DNA from: Faecalibacterium prausnitzii
GTDB lineage: Bacteria; Bacillota; Clostridia; Oscillospirales; Ruminococcaceae
Length of the DNA: 64,000 bases
NCBI GenBank assembly: GCA_004558805.1
Contig: SFDE01000007.1
Span: 30,861-94,860 of the forward strand
Reading direction: 5' to 3'
Shown here: piece by piece, positions 49,177 through 57,403 of the stretch
Numbering within the stretch: position 1 is the first letter of the stretch
Layout: every line of letters starts with the position of its first letter
The notes under the pieces: model-generated
Database searches by the model: none
Told to the model about the DNA's origin: nothing
What the model saw: only the letters and a program-made list of their open reading frames with translations
Made by a program: the position numbers and the translations under genes

Positions 49177-50763
49177 TCAGCGAGCCACGGTGTACTTGTG
49201 CAGGGTCTTGCGCACTGCGCCGTTACCGGCGTACAGCTCCTTGACCATGCCCTCGATCTTCTCGCCCAGACCGATGGCGTACAGATCCACGCCAAACACA
49301 TCGGCACGGCTGTACAGAGCCTTCAGGCAGCTGAAATCCTGCTCGCCTTCCTTGACCTCCAAGGGGTTGACGATCGCCTGCAGCTCATCCAGCAGCGGAT
49401 CGGGAGAGATCTCAAAGGGCTGACCGTTATCGTCGATGCCCTTCAGGTAGCGGGCGTAACCGGCAAGCACCAGGGGGATCAGCACCAGGTTGGACTTGTC
49501 CAGACCGCGCTCCTCGTAAGCCTTGATGGTCTCGCCGAAACGGATCGCCAGCTTCTGAGAAGTATCGGTGGCGATACGCTGGGGAGCATCGGGCATGAAG
49601 GGGTTGGGCAGACGGCGGTTGATGACAGCGCCGATGAACTCGTAGGGGTTCAGCACACCGGGATCAACGACCACGGGCATAGCCTCAATGTAGCCGATCT
49701 TCTGGATGAAGGAGCGCAGATCTGCGTCTGCCATCTCGGCAGAGATCAGGTTGTAGCCCAGCATGCAGCCATAGATGGACATGGCAGTGTGCAGGGGGTT
49801 GAGGCAGGTGCAGACCTTCATCTTCTCGATCTTGTCCACGGTCTCACGATCGCAGTACAGCACGCCGCCCAGCTCCAGCGGAGGACGACCATTGGTGTAG
49901 TGGTCCTCAATGCACAGGTACTGGGTCTCCTCAGCGTTGACGAAGGGAGCAGTAAAGGTGTGCTTCTCGGTGATGATGGTATAGTTGTCCTCAAAGCCAT
50001 CCTTTGTCAGCATCTCCTGCACCTTTGCGTCGGGGCGGGGGGTGATCTTGTCGATCATGCTCCAGGGGAAGGTGATCTTGGTCTCGTCCTGCACGTAGGC
50101 GAGGAACTCGGCGGGCACCAGACCTTCTTCCACCCACTTGGAGGCGTAGGCGTGGACAGCGCTCTTGACCTTATCGCCGTTGTGAGAGCAGTTATCCATG
50201 CTCTGGACGGTGAGGGGCAGCTTGCCTGCCTTGAAGCGCTCGTACAGCAGTGCGGTGACCTTGCCCATTGCCAGCACCGGGGTCAGACCACGCTCCAGAT
50301 CAGCGGGAGCAACACCGTAACCCTTTTCGGTGATGGTAAAGGAGATCATCTGCAGGCTGGGGTTCTGGAAGATCTCCACCAGACGTGCCCAGTCAGCGCC
50401 GAAGGAGTAGTCAGCCTTCAGGCTCTCGGTAACGGAGGCGATGACCTTCTTCTCGATCTCGCCGGTGGACTTCAGGCAGACCAGCAGGCTCAGGTTATCG
50501 TAGGGCTGGTAAGCCTTGTCGATGATCTCGTAGTCAAAGCTCTCAGCCACGATGACGCCCCGGTCATACTTGCCGCTGTTCAGTGCATCGTTCAGCACCG
50601 CAGCCGGGAAAGCGCGGAAGATGTTGCCTGCACCGAAGTGCACCCAAGTAGGCTCGGCGTGGGTCTTTGCCTTCACGGCATCAATGTCGAATTTGGGCAG
50701 CTCATAGCCCTTTTCTGCCCACTCGGCGGACAGATTGCCGTTTTTGATATCAGACAGCTTCAT
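49177..50763 (-). CDS. uxuB: Fructuronate reductase (mannonate oxidoreductase)
   Basis: 528 residues. NADH-dependent reduction of D-fructuronate to D-mannonate. Mannitol dehydrogenase superfamily: WVHFGAGNIFRAFPAAVLND (cofactor loop), TVQSMDNCSHNGDKVKSAVH (typical of UxuB) and KVCTCLNPLHTAMSIYGCML (catalytic Lys region). Together with uxuA, five bases upstream, it forms the glucuronate branch. It is distinct from the uxaB paralogue at 42,785 in length and motifs. Confidence 0.94.
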   Translation of the reverse strand: MKLSDIKNGNLSAEWAEKGYELPKFDIDAVKAKTHAEPTWVHFGAGNIFRAFPAAVLNDALNSGKYDRGVIVAESFDYEIIDKAYQPYDNLSLLVCLKSTGEIEKKVIASVTESLKADYSFGADWARLVEIFQNPSLQMISFTITEKGYGVAPADLERGLTPVLAMGKVTALLYERFKAGKLPLTVQSMDNCSHNGDKVKSAVHAYASKWVEEGLVPAEFLAYVQDETKITFPWSMIDKITPRPDAKVQEMLTKDGFEDNYTIITEKHTFTAPFVNAEETQYLCIEDHYTNGRPPLELGGVLYCDRETVDKIEKMKVCTCLNPLHTAMSIYGCMLGYNLISAEMADADLRSFIQKIGYIEAMPVVVDPGVLNPYEFIGAVINRRLPNPFMPDAPQRIATDTSQKLAIRFGETIKAYEERGLDKSNLVLIPLVLAGYARYLKGIDDNGQPFEISPDPLLDELQAIVNPLEVKEGEQDFSCLKALYSRADVFGVDLYAIGLGEKIEGMVKELYAGNGAVRKTLHKYTVAR

Positions 50764-50768
50764 AGTAA

Positions 50769-51866
50769 TCAGCCCTTCTTTTCTTCATCCAGACGGTCCA
50801 GCAGATCCCAGACGCCCAGCATATACTGGATGCCCAGGGCACGGTCATACTTGCCATAGCCGGGGCGGCAATTACCGGGACCTTCCTCCCACAGCTGACG
50901 GCCGTGGTCGGGGCGGATATAGCCCTCAAAGCCGCAGTCATGGTAAGCGCGCAGCACCTCGATGATGCCGGTCTCGCCGCAGCAGTCACGATGAGCAGCC
51001 TCGGAGAAGTCGCCGTTGGGGAAGTGGTGGATGTTGCGGACATGACCGAATGCGATGCGGTCGCAGTGTTTGCGGATGATCTCGGCGCAGTTGTTGTTGG
51101 GGTTTGCGTTCAGACTGCCGGTGCACAGGGTCAGGCAGTTGTAGGGATCGTCCACCATGCTCAGGAAGCGGTCGATGCTCTGGGCATCCACCAGCAGGCG
51201 GGGCAGCCCAAAGATATCCCAAGGGGGATCGTCCATGTGGATCGCCATCTTGATGTCGCACTCGTGGCAGGTGGGCATCAGTGCTTCCAGGAAGTACTTC
51301 AGGTTCTCCCACAGCTTCTCCTTGGTGACAGGGGCGTAAGCCTTGAACAGCTCGTCCAGCTTAGCCATACGCTCCGGCTCCCAGCCGGGGAAGGTCATGT
51401 TATACTTCTCGGTGAAGGACATGATATACTCAGCCATTGCCTTGTAATCGCCCTTGATCTTGTCCTTCTCGTAGAACAGCGCAGTGGAACCATCTCCCAC
51501 GGGGTGGAACAGGTCGGTGCGGGTCCAGTCGAAGATAGGCATAAAGTTGTAGCAGATGACCTTGACGCCAAACTTGGACAGGTTGCGGATGCACTGCTTG
51601 TAGTTCTCGATATACTGGTCTCGAGTGGGCAGACCGATCTTGATGTCATCATGGACGTTGACAGACTCCACAACGTCCATATCGAAGCCGTAGGCGTGGA
51701 TCTGGTCTGCAACCTTCTGGATCTCGTCGATTTCCCAGATCTCGCCAGGCATCTTGTTGTGCAGCGCCCAGACGATGCTGGTCACGCCGGGGATCTGCTT
51801 GATGTCGCTGAGGGTGATGGGGTCGTTGCCCTCACCATACCAGCGCCAACCCATTTTCATTGCCAT
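50769..51866 (-). CDS. uxuA: Mannonate dehydratase
   Basis: 365 residues. Dehydrates D-mannonate to 2-keto-3-deoxygluconate. Xylose isomerase-like barrel: MGWRWYGEGNDPITLSDIKQ, VICYNFMPIFDWTRTDL, IKMAIHMDDPPWDIFGLPRL (metal ligands), LCTGSLNANPNNN, HFPNGDFSEAAHRDCCGETG and RPDHGRQLW. Standard length. KDG kinase and aldolase, needed after this step, are not in the window. First gene of the uxuA-uxuB operon. Confidence 0.97.
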   Translation of the reverse strand: MAMKMGWRWYGEGNDPITLSDIKQIPGVTSIVWALHNKMPGEIWEIDEIQKVADQIHAYGFDMDVVESVNVHDDIKIGLPTRDQYIENYKQCIRNLSKFGVKVICYNFMPIFDWTRTDLFHPVGDGSTALFYEKDKIKGDYKAMAEYIMSFTEKYNMTFPGWEPERMAKLDELFKAYAPVTKEKLWENLKYFLEALMPTCHECDIKMAIHMDDPPWDIFGLPRLLVDAQSIDRFLSMVDDPYNCLTLCTGSLNANPNNNCAEIIRKHCDRIAFGHVRNIHHFPNGDFSEAAHRDCCGETGIIEVLRAYHDCGFEGYIRPDHGRQLWEEGPGNCRPGYGKYDRALGIQYMLGVWDLLDRLDEEKKG

Positions 51867-51946
51867 AGTGGGTTCCTTCCTGATCGTGATACGATCCTTC
51901 TTGCTTTGCTTTGCACGCGGCTGGACCGCCGCGACTCTCTACATAT

Positions 51947-51975
51947 ATTCTAATATATCAGTTGAAGATTGGCAA
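51947..51975 (-). promoter_or_regulatory. uxuA promoter with palindrome in the spacer
   Basis: Minus strand TTGCCA (51,975-51,970), 17-base spacer, TAGAAT (51,952-51,947). The near-palindrome CTAATATATCAG (51,950-51,961) overlaps the -10 box and resembles the 26,461 and 18,725 sites. Confidence 0.65.
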
Positions 51976-52006
51976 TAGGCTCTTTGACTATTTTTTGTGT
52001 TTTTTA

Positions 52007-52023
52007 TTGTATACTTTATACAA
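52007..52023 (-). promoter_or_regulatory. Split TTGTATA operator-like palindrome upstream of uxuA
   Basis: TTGTATA (52,007-52,013), CTT, TATACAA (52,017-52,023): perfect 7-bp arms, 32 bases upstream of the uxuA -35 box. Related to the 19,126, 44,378 and 44,492 sites. Confidence 0.5.
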
Positions 52024-52070
52024 ATTGACAGTGTCCCGCACAAATCTCTGCTCCGCCGCCTCTGTACCAT

Positions 52071-52104
52071 AAACAAAAGGGTCGCCGCACTGCTGCGACG
52101 ACCC
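52071..52104 (-). terminator. Terminator behind the 23-residue ORF
   Basis: Minus strand GGGTCG(T)CGCAGCAGTGCGG(C)GACCC hairpin followed by TTTTGTTT. Confidence 0.7.
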
Positions 52105-52120
52105 GGTAATTCCATCTGTT

Positions 52121-52192
52121 CTATTTGCTGGCTCTGAACAGCGACTTAAAGAAAAAGAATCCAAACAGGATGCAGCCGACAACAAAGGTCAT
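52121..52192 (-). CDS. Possible 23-residue membrane peptide
   Basis: Reads MTFVVGCILFGFFFFKSLFR followed by ASK. Almost entirely hydrophobic with a basic end; AAGGAG stands ten bases before the ATG and a terminator lies 17 bases behind the stop. No promoter is seen between it and the terminator of the tRNA remnant just upstream. It could be a genuine tiny membrane peptide or a chance frame; size alone prevents a firm call. Confidence 0.4.
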   Translation of the reverse strand: MTFVVGCILFGFFFFKSLFRASK

Positions 52193-52228
52193 TTCTGCAC
52201 ATCTCCTTCCTCCCGGGGTCCGCCGGCA

Positions 52229-52260
52229 AACAAAAAACCTCAAACCAAACGGCTTGAGGT
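52229..52260 (-). terminator. Terminator behind the tRNA remnant
   Basis: Minus strand ACCTCAA / TTTGAGGT stem around GCCGTTTGG, followed by TTTTTTG. It begins three bases past the CCA of the tRNA fragment, as expected for a normal tRNA gene end. Confidence 0.75.
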
Positions 52261-52263
52261 CGG

Positions 52264-52308
52264 TGGTGGAGAATTAGGGACTCGAACCCCAGACCCCCTG
52301 CGTGTGAT
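52264..52308 (-). other. 3' fragment of a tRNA gene, likely attachment site
   Basis: On the minus strand the segment folds as the 3' part of a tRNA: anticodon loop ATCACAC (would read CAC, Val), anticodon 3' stem GCAGG, variable loop GGGTC, T arm TGGGG-TTCGAGT-CCCTA, acceptor strand ATTCTCC, A, CCA. The 5' half is missing: the next bases (GATGC) pair only partly and no D arm or GGAGAAT follows. Tyrosine recombinases leave such a 3' copy when an element integrates at a tRNA gene. The amino acid identity is tentative. Confidence 0.7.
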
Positions 52309-52360
52309 GCATGATGACTTTTCGATTTTTAGAACGTCAATTCGTTAAATAGGCTCGATT

Positions 52361-52378
52361 TGCTACAGATCTGCTACA
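52361..52378 (+). repeat. Paired TGCTACA direct repeats near the tRNA fragment
   Basis: TGCTACA at 52,361-52,367 and 52,372-52,378, 11 bases apart and on one helix face, 53 bases from the tRNA fragment. Size and place resemble integrase arm sites. No integrase gene is seen nearby. Confidence 0.4.
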
Positions 52379-52639
52379 AACGGCAGTTTTTCGACTTGCA
52401 TCAGCAACCTGTTTTTTATATTCTCACTGACCAAACTTTCAACTCCTATACTCTCCCCTCGCCAAAAAAGTCTCAAATGTTTTGTGTGGTTTGATGATAG
52501 TATTTTCAGTTGACGTATGATACACTGAATTTTAAGGAGTTATTCAGTTGTACTGTGACTACTTATCTAAGCATTTTTACGGACACCAAATCTTGCATAC
52601 AAAAATGCGAGATCTGCTTTGAAATGGGGTATTTTGCTT

Positions 52640-53446
52640 ATGTTTAAAATCAACAATCTGGCAAATCAGACAAGTCACATTGTCACCGAACAGAAGGGTA
52701 TCTTCTCCATTGTTGAGCACAATGTCGATTTCTCCGTAGCGCCTTGCAATGCAATGGAAGAATACTATATGAGCCAGATGAATGTCAAACGGAAACAGGC
52801 CATTGCCAATCTCAACGGAAAAGTTGGGCTTGTTCTCCAAGCGGGCGCAATGCAGTACATTGTTGGCAACGTGCAAGCAACCACCGGATTGAAGGGTGTT
52901 GGCGACTTCTTAGGCAAAATGGTAAAAAGTTCCGTCACAAAAGAAAGCACAATCAAGCCGGAGTACGTCGGAACGGGTGTGCTCGTGACCGAACCCACCT
53001 ATAAATATCTTCTGACCGAAAATGTCGGTGACTGGACAGGCGGTCTTGTAATGGAAGACGGCATGTTCCTGGCCTGTGAATCCACTGTCAAGCACGAGAT
53101 TCAGGCACGCTCCTCGCTTTCTTCTGCAGCACTCGGAAATGAAGGACTCTTCAATCTACGGCTTGCTGGCAATGGTGTATGTGTACTGGAAAGCAATGTT
53201 CCCCGTTCGGAAATCGTAGAAATCGACCTTCAAGACGACGTTTTAAAAATTGATGGCAGCTTTGCGATTTGCTGGTCCGGCAGTCTCAGCTTTACGGTTG
53301 AACGTTCCGGAAAAACCTTGCTTGGTTCTGCCGCATCCGGTGAGGGTCTGGTAAATGTTTATAAGGGAACTGGCAAAGTATGGCTTGCTCCATTAACGCC
53401 TTCTCAATCACTGGTTAGCGCAACGCATGCAAAAAATGCAAAGTAA
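52640..53446 (+). CDS. AIM24-family protein
   Basis: 268 residues from the ATG at 52,640 (a TTG at 52,619 would add seven residues). All-beta protein: QAGAMQYIVGNVQATTGLKG, YVGTGVLVTEPTYKYLL, EDGMFLACESTVKHEI, GEGLVNVYKGTGKVWLAP. This is the pattern of the AIM24/TIGR00266 beta-barrel family, whose bacterial function is unknown. The gene is clearly more AT-rich than the uronate region and is the first gene to the right of the tRNA fragment. Confidence 0.8.
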   Translation: MFKINNLANQTSHIVTEQKGIFSIVEHNVDFSVAPCNAMEEYYMSQMNVKRKQAIANLNGKVGLVLQAGAMQYIVGNVQATTGLKGVGDFLGKMVKSSVTKESTIKPEYVGTGVLVTEPTYKYLLTENVGDWTGGLVMEDGMFLACESTVKHEIQARSSLSSAALGNEGLFNLRLAGNGVCVLESNVPRSEIVEIDLQDDVLKIDGSFAICWSGSLSFTVERSGKTLLGSAASGEGLVNVYKGTGKVWLAPLTPSQSLVSATHAKNAK

Positions 53447-53501
53447 TTGACCACCTGTTCTTATTGCTTTCACTGTTTTACTTCTTTATAGCATCATCTT
53501 T

Positions 53502-53547
53502 GCAAAAAGCTCTTGGCCTTTAATATAGAGGTCAAGAGCTTTTTGCT
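53502..53547. terminator. Bidirectional terminator after the AIM24 gene
   Basis: CAAAAAGCTCTTG / CAAGAGCTTTTTG stem with an A+T loop. A and T tracts on both sides let it serve the convergent AIM24 and zinc-ribbon genes. Confidence 0.85.
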
Positions 53548-53590
53548 TGCCGCTGAACTTCTGCTTCAAAGATCGTGTTCAACTTAATTT

Positions 53591-53761
53591 TCAATCATCT
53601 ACACTTTGCGTTTCAGATAATTCTTCCCAGTCTTCTGGATTTCCGCATCTACGGAGATACTCATGCCCGCCACCGACTGCACACGATCCGCAAGAACAAA
53701 ATTTGAAATCATGTACAGTGCAGCTTTCAATAACATCCCTGCACTTTTTACACCGGATCAT
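53591..53761 (-). CDS. Small zinc-ribbon-like protein (DUF7695-type)
   Basis: 56 residues from the ATG at 53,761 (MIRCKKCRDVIESCTVHDFK). An upstream in-frame ATG exists at 53,791, but the family starts at MIRC. Two Cys pairs (CKKC and CSC) with a conserved GGGHEYLRRCGNPEDWEELS, matching the small DUF7695 proteins common in Firmicutes. Function unknown. It lies between the AIM24 terminator and the helicase gene, on the same strand as the helicase. Confidence 0.65.
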   Translation of the reverse strand: MIRCKKCRDVIESCTVHDFKFCSCGSCAVGGGHEYLRRCGNPEDWEELSETQSVDD

Positions 53762-53816
53762 ATTTCTCACTATTTTTATCACGCACGTCACCCGCAGTCA
53801 ATTATCGGAATTCACA

Positions 53817-56071
53817 TCATTTTTTGAGCCGCAAATAGTATTTTTCAAGGCTCTTATCGCAGACATCCACAATATGCAACCAATCTTCCCGTGTAATCTT
53901 GCGGAAGATGATCGGATTTACCTCGATAGTCTCCACATCCTTGCAGCGCATCAGGAATCGCATATCTTCAAAGCGCTTGAAGGGATTGGAGAGGATGTTC
54001 TTCTCCACATCCTTCCGGGTATAACCGCCCTTCTGGTAAATGCTGGTGGATTTCTCTGCGATCATTCCGTGTGCCTTGCGGTCCTCGTAGAAGTCGATAA
54101 AGTAGTCCACCACATCCGGCAGGGCAACTCTGCCTCTGGTGTCCATGTACTCATAAATCGCCTTGAGCAGCACCGGCTTGTAGGAATAGCTCATATCCAT
54201 TGTTTCGATGAACTTCATAAACTTGTCCGCCATATTCTGCGGCGTAATGAGATCCCAGCCATACTGTTTCGCAATGTTGCGGATGCTTTCCTCCCGGAAA
54301 TAGTGGAACATCCGCTTATCACCAAAGGGAATCGAAAGGTCCGGTTTGACTTTTCCGTCCTTAATGTAGCGCTCCACCGTCTCGGACTGTACATCCACCA
54401 TCCGAACGAACTCGATCTGCGAGATCATATCCTTGACGCTGTTCTGCCAGTTGAAAAGGTCGATGATCTCATAGTCAGACACATCGATTGGCACATCCAG
54501 CCATGCCTCCGGCTTTTCACCCTGAAACAGCATATCCTGATCCAGCTTGCGCTTGTTCTCCGGTGCCAGCACATACGCCATGGGCTGATATTTCGCAATG
54601 TCCAGCACCCGGTGCAGGCTGTAAGGCATATTGAACATATTGGCGTTGTCCACAAAGTCAATCACCAGCAGATCCTCTTTGCCCGGGCAGCGGCGTGTGC
54701 CACGGTCAAGCTGCTGTAGATAGATTGTTTTGGACATAGTCGGGCGTGCCATGAACAGCACTGTGGTATGCGGGCTGTCCCAGCCTTCATTCAGAAGGTC
54801 GCAGGCACAAAGAACATTGGTCGAGCCGGTTTCATAGTCCTTCAGGATTTTTTCCCGAACCTCAACACGATCCCGCCCGGAAACTGCTTCCGCCTTCACA
54901 CCGTTGTCCCGCAGCAACTTTGCAATTTCGGCTGCATGGTCTACGCTGGCACAGAAAATTACTGTCTTTTTGCCGTTGACGTACTTTAGATAAGTGTCAA
55001 CGATCAACTGATTGCGTTCCGGGATGAACAGCTTGCTTTCCAGATCCTGCGAATTGTATTTGATGCCGTTGATCCTCACATCGGTCAGGTCGATGTTGGT
55101 CTTGACCCGGATGCAGCGAATCGGCACCAGAACGCCACGCTCTACAGCAGTTTTGAGATCCATTTATGGGCAACATTCTGGAACAACTCCAGCATATCTT
55201 CGCCATCGCTGCGCTCCGGAGTGGCGGTCAGACCCAGAATGAACTTCGGATGGAAGTAGGTGAAGATTTTCTGATAGGTATTGGCCGCAGCATGGTGACA
55301 TTCGTCCACGATCAGGTAGTCAAAATCCGTAGGCGAGAACTTTTCCAGATCCTTGGAGATACTCTGCACCGTTGCAAAAATGACCGTCTGGGTCATATCC
55401 TTCTGACTTCCGGTATACTCTCCCAAAGTCGCTTCCGGCCAGACCTTAGCAAAGGTTTCTTTTGCCTGAGATGCCAGCTTCAGGGCGTTGACCAGAAACA
55501 GCGTGCGTCCGCCCACGGCCTTGGCATCCGTTGCTGCCGTGATGGTTTTTCCAACGCCGGTCGCATGGTACAGCAGCGCAATGGTCTTGCCGTCCTCACG
55601 CATCTTCTGCAGGTTCTCGGTGGCCTCCTGCTGATAATCCCGAAGCTCAATGGTCTGCCCCATCTGCACCGGCAGGTCTGCTTCAAATGCCTTGAACATG
55701 GGGCTGGTGCCTAAGAAAGTAATCAGCTCATCCTTGACCTTTTCCGGTTGCTTTTCCAGCTGGCTGTAGATCCAACGGTATACTTTCCAGTTGTCATAGA
55801 TCAAGCTGTTCTGCTTCAGGAGGTCATCAGCGTATTTATTTTCGGACACCTTGCTGGGGTTGTGGTAGGTCTCACCGTCAATCTCGATTGCAATTTTGGA
55901 TTCAGGCGATTCCAGCGCAAAGTCGATATAGCGGTGCCGACCATAGATGTCCACGCAGGGGTACTGGACCTGCAAATTTTCGGTTTTTTCCGGGCCAAAA
56001 GCCTCACAGAAAAGCTGTACAAACAGCTCCTCTGCACGGCTGTTGACACTGGTTGCCTTCATTGGCTCCAT
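53817..56071 (-). pseudogene. Nuclease-helicase, frameshifted into two frames
   Basis: Two overlapping frames make one protein. The 5' frame (56,071-55,142, 309 residues) has a VSR/DUF559-like nuclease segment (VDIYGRHRYIDFALESPESK, IAIEIDGETYH) and helicase motifs GVGKT, VDECHHAAA and LTATPERSDG. The 3' frame (55,163-53,817, 448 residues) has the second RecA-like half (VIFCASVDHAAEIAKLL; LLNEGWDSP; QQLDRGTRRCPGK). They meet at CCATAAATGG near 55,160: one extra A would restore AHKMDLKTAVERG across the join. Either a real inactivating deletion or a base-call error; no slippery heptamer suggests programmed shifting. The C-terminal 200 residues are unassigned. Confidence 0.8.
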
Positions 56072-56341
56072 GGTGGCCTTCTAAAACGATATTCCCAATT
56101 AAGATTTATAATTTCATTATATCATACGCAAAAAGCTCTGTGTAGTTTGTTTCTTTGGCAAGGTTTTCTGTCCTTGCTGCTTAATTCTATACCTTTATAA
56201 GAGAACTCATTGATTTTTTATTTGACTGACGTTTCCAAAAAGATAACCATAATTTTTTCTCAAAAGACTTAACTCTACTGCATCCATGGGCTTCTACTAA
56301 GCGAAGACACTTACAGTTGGAAGTGAAAGCGGGGTTTTACC

Positions 56342-57376
56342 ATGGAATATAATGCAGTTTTGAATCGTGTACGCCCGATGCTGACGAACGGCAATCACCT
56401 GTCTGCGCAAGGCTTTGAGGCGCTGTTTGGCTCCTGTTCTCAGCAGGAACAAGAACATCTGCTGGCCGAGCTGGCGGGGATCGGCATCCTAGTGGATACC
56501 AGCGCCGCTATACCCAGCAGCAGAAAGGCCGCTTCTTTCTGCCGCAGCGACTTTACCTCCAAGCAGCTTTGGTCTATGACCAACGAGCAGCTCTGCGTAT
56601 TGGCACAGCAGGGTGATGAGAGCGCCAAGGAGATCCTTGTGCGCAAGACCGCCGGTTTTGTCCACCTGATGGCCCGCAGAGTTCCGCAGCTGCTCGCCCA
56701 TAGCTGCCTGACCGAGGAGGACAACTTCCAGAACGGCATTCTGGGACTGTTTACTGCGGTCCAGCGGTTCGATGCGCTGCAGGGCTACAGCTTCCTGACC
56801 TACGCCGCCTACTGGATTCGCCAGTCCATCCTGCGCGAAGCCATCAACACCGGCCTTACGGTACGCATCCCGGTACACTATTTTGACACGCTCTGCCGGG
56901 TGCGTGTCGTCTGCACTACCTGTATGCAGCTAGATGGTCCGGATCTCTGGCATGCCATTGCCGAGGCTGAAGCCAGCAGCGGTCACTCCTGCACAGTGGA
57001 GCAGGCGCGCCGCTACCTGAGCGACATGCTCGTTTACCTCAACGTTACCAGCCTGAACCTTATGGTCGGCGAGAGCCACGACACCGAGCTTGCGGAGCTT
57101 CTGGCGGATGACGTCAGCCCCGATCCTGTGGACACTGTGAGCGAGAACGAGACCGTTCAGGAAGTCCGGTTGCTTCTTTCTCAGCTTCCCGAACGCGAGT
57201 CCACTGTGCTCCGGCTGCGCTACGGTATCCCGGATGACCGCTGCCGCACGCTGGACGAGATCGGTGCGCAGCTGGGCGTCACGCGGGAATGTGTCCGCCA
57301 GATTCAGGTGCGTGCCGAGCGCCATCTGCAGGAGATGCTGAAGCGCCGCTCCTCATTCACCCTTTTTGCTGCCTGA
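56342..57376 (+). CDS. Sigma-70 family RNA polymerase sigma factor
   Basis: 344 residues. Region 2: SAKEILVRKTAGFVHLMARR, EEDNFQNGILGLFTAVQRFD and YSFLTYAAYWIRQSILREAI (core binding, -10 recognition). Region 4: RESTVLRLRYGIPDDRCRTL, DEIGAQLGVTRECVRQIQVR (-35 recognition). The N-terminal 90 residues are not region 1.1; they resemble a short helical domain (LSAQGFEALFGSCSQQEQEH). It is much shorter than RpoD and lacks FliA/SigB hallmarks. It lies 27 bases upstream of the RecQ-like helicase on the same strand, so the two form a pair, perhaps mobile or defence-related. Confidence 0.87.
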   Translation: MEYNAVLNRVRPMLTNGNHLSAQGFEALFGSCSQQEQEHLLAELAGIGILVDTSAAIPSSRKAASFCRSDFTSKQLWSMTNEQLCVLAQQGDESAKEILVRKTAGFVHLMARRVPQLLAHSCLTEEDNFQNGILGLFTAVQRFDALQGYSFLTYAAYWIRQSILREAINTGLTVRIPVHYFDTLCRVRVVCTTCMQLDGPDLWHAIAEAEASSGHSCTVEQARRYLSDMLVYLNVTSLNLMVGESHDTELAELLADDVSPDPVDTVSENETVQEVRLLLSQLPERESTVLRLRYGIPDDRCRTLDEIGAQLGVTRECVRQIQVRAERHLQEMLKRRSSFTLFAA

Positions 57377-57403
57377 TTTTTTGACCCGATGGAGGATTCT
57401 GCC

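Larger units (their letters stand above)
52193..52639. other. Junction region between chromosome and probable island
   Basis: 447 bases. From left to right: tRNA terminator, tRNA 3' fragment (52,264-52,308), an AT-rich section with two TGCTACA direct repeats (52,361 and 52,372), then the upstream region of the AIM24 gene. No other gene seen. Confidence 0.6.

Noticed and set aside
52264..52308. Complete tRNA gene
   Set aside because: Only the 3' half is present; no D arm or matching 5' acceptor strand lies upstream of the anticodon loop.
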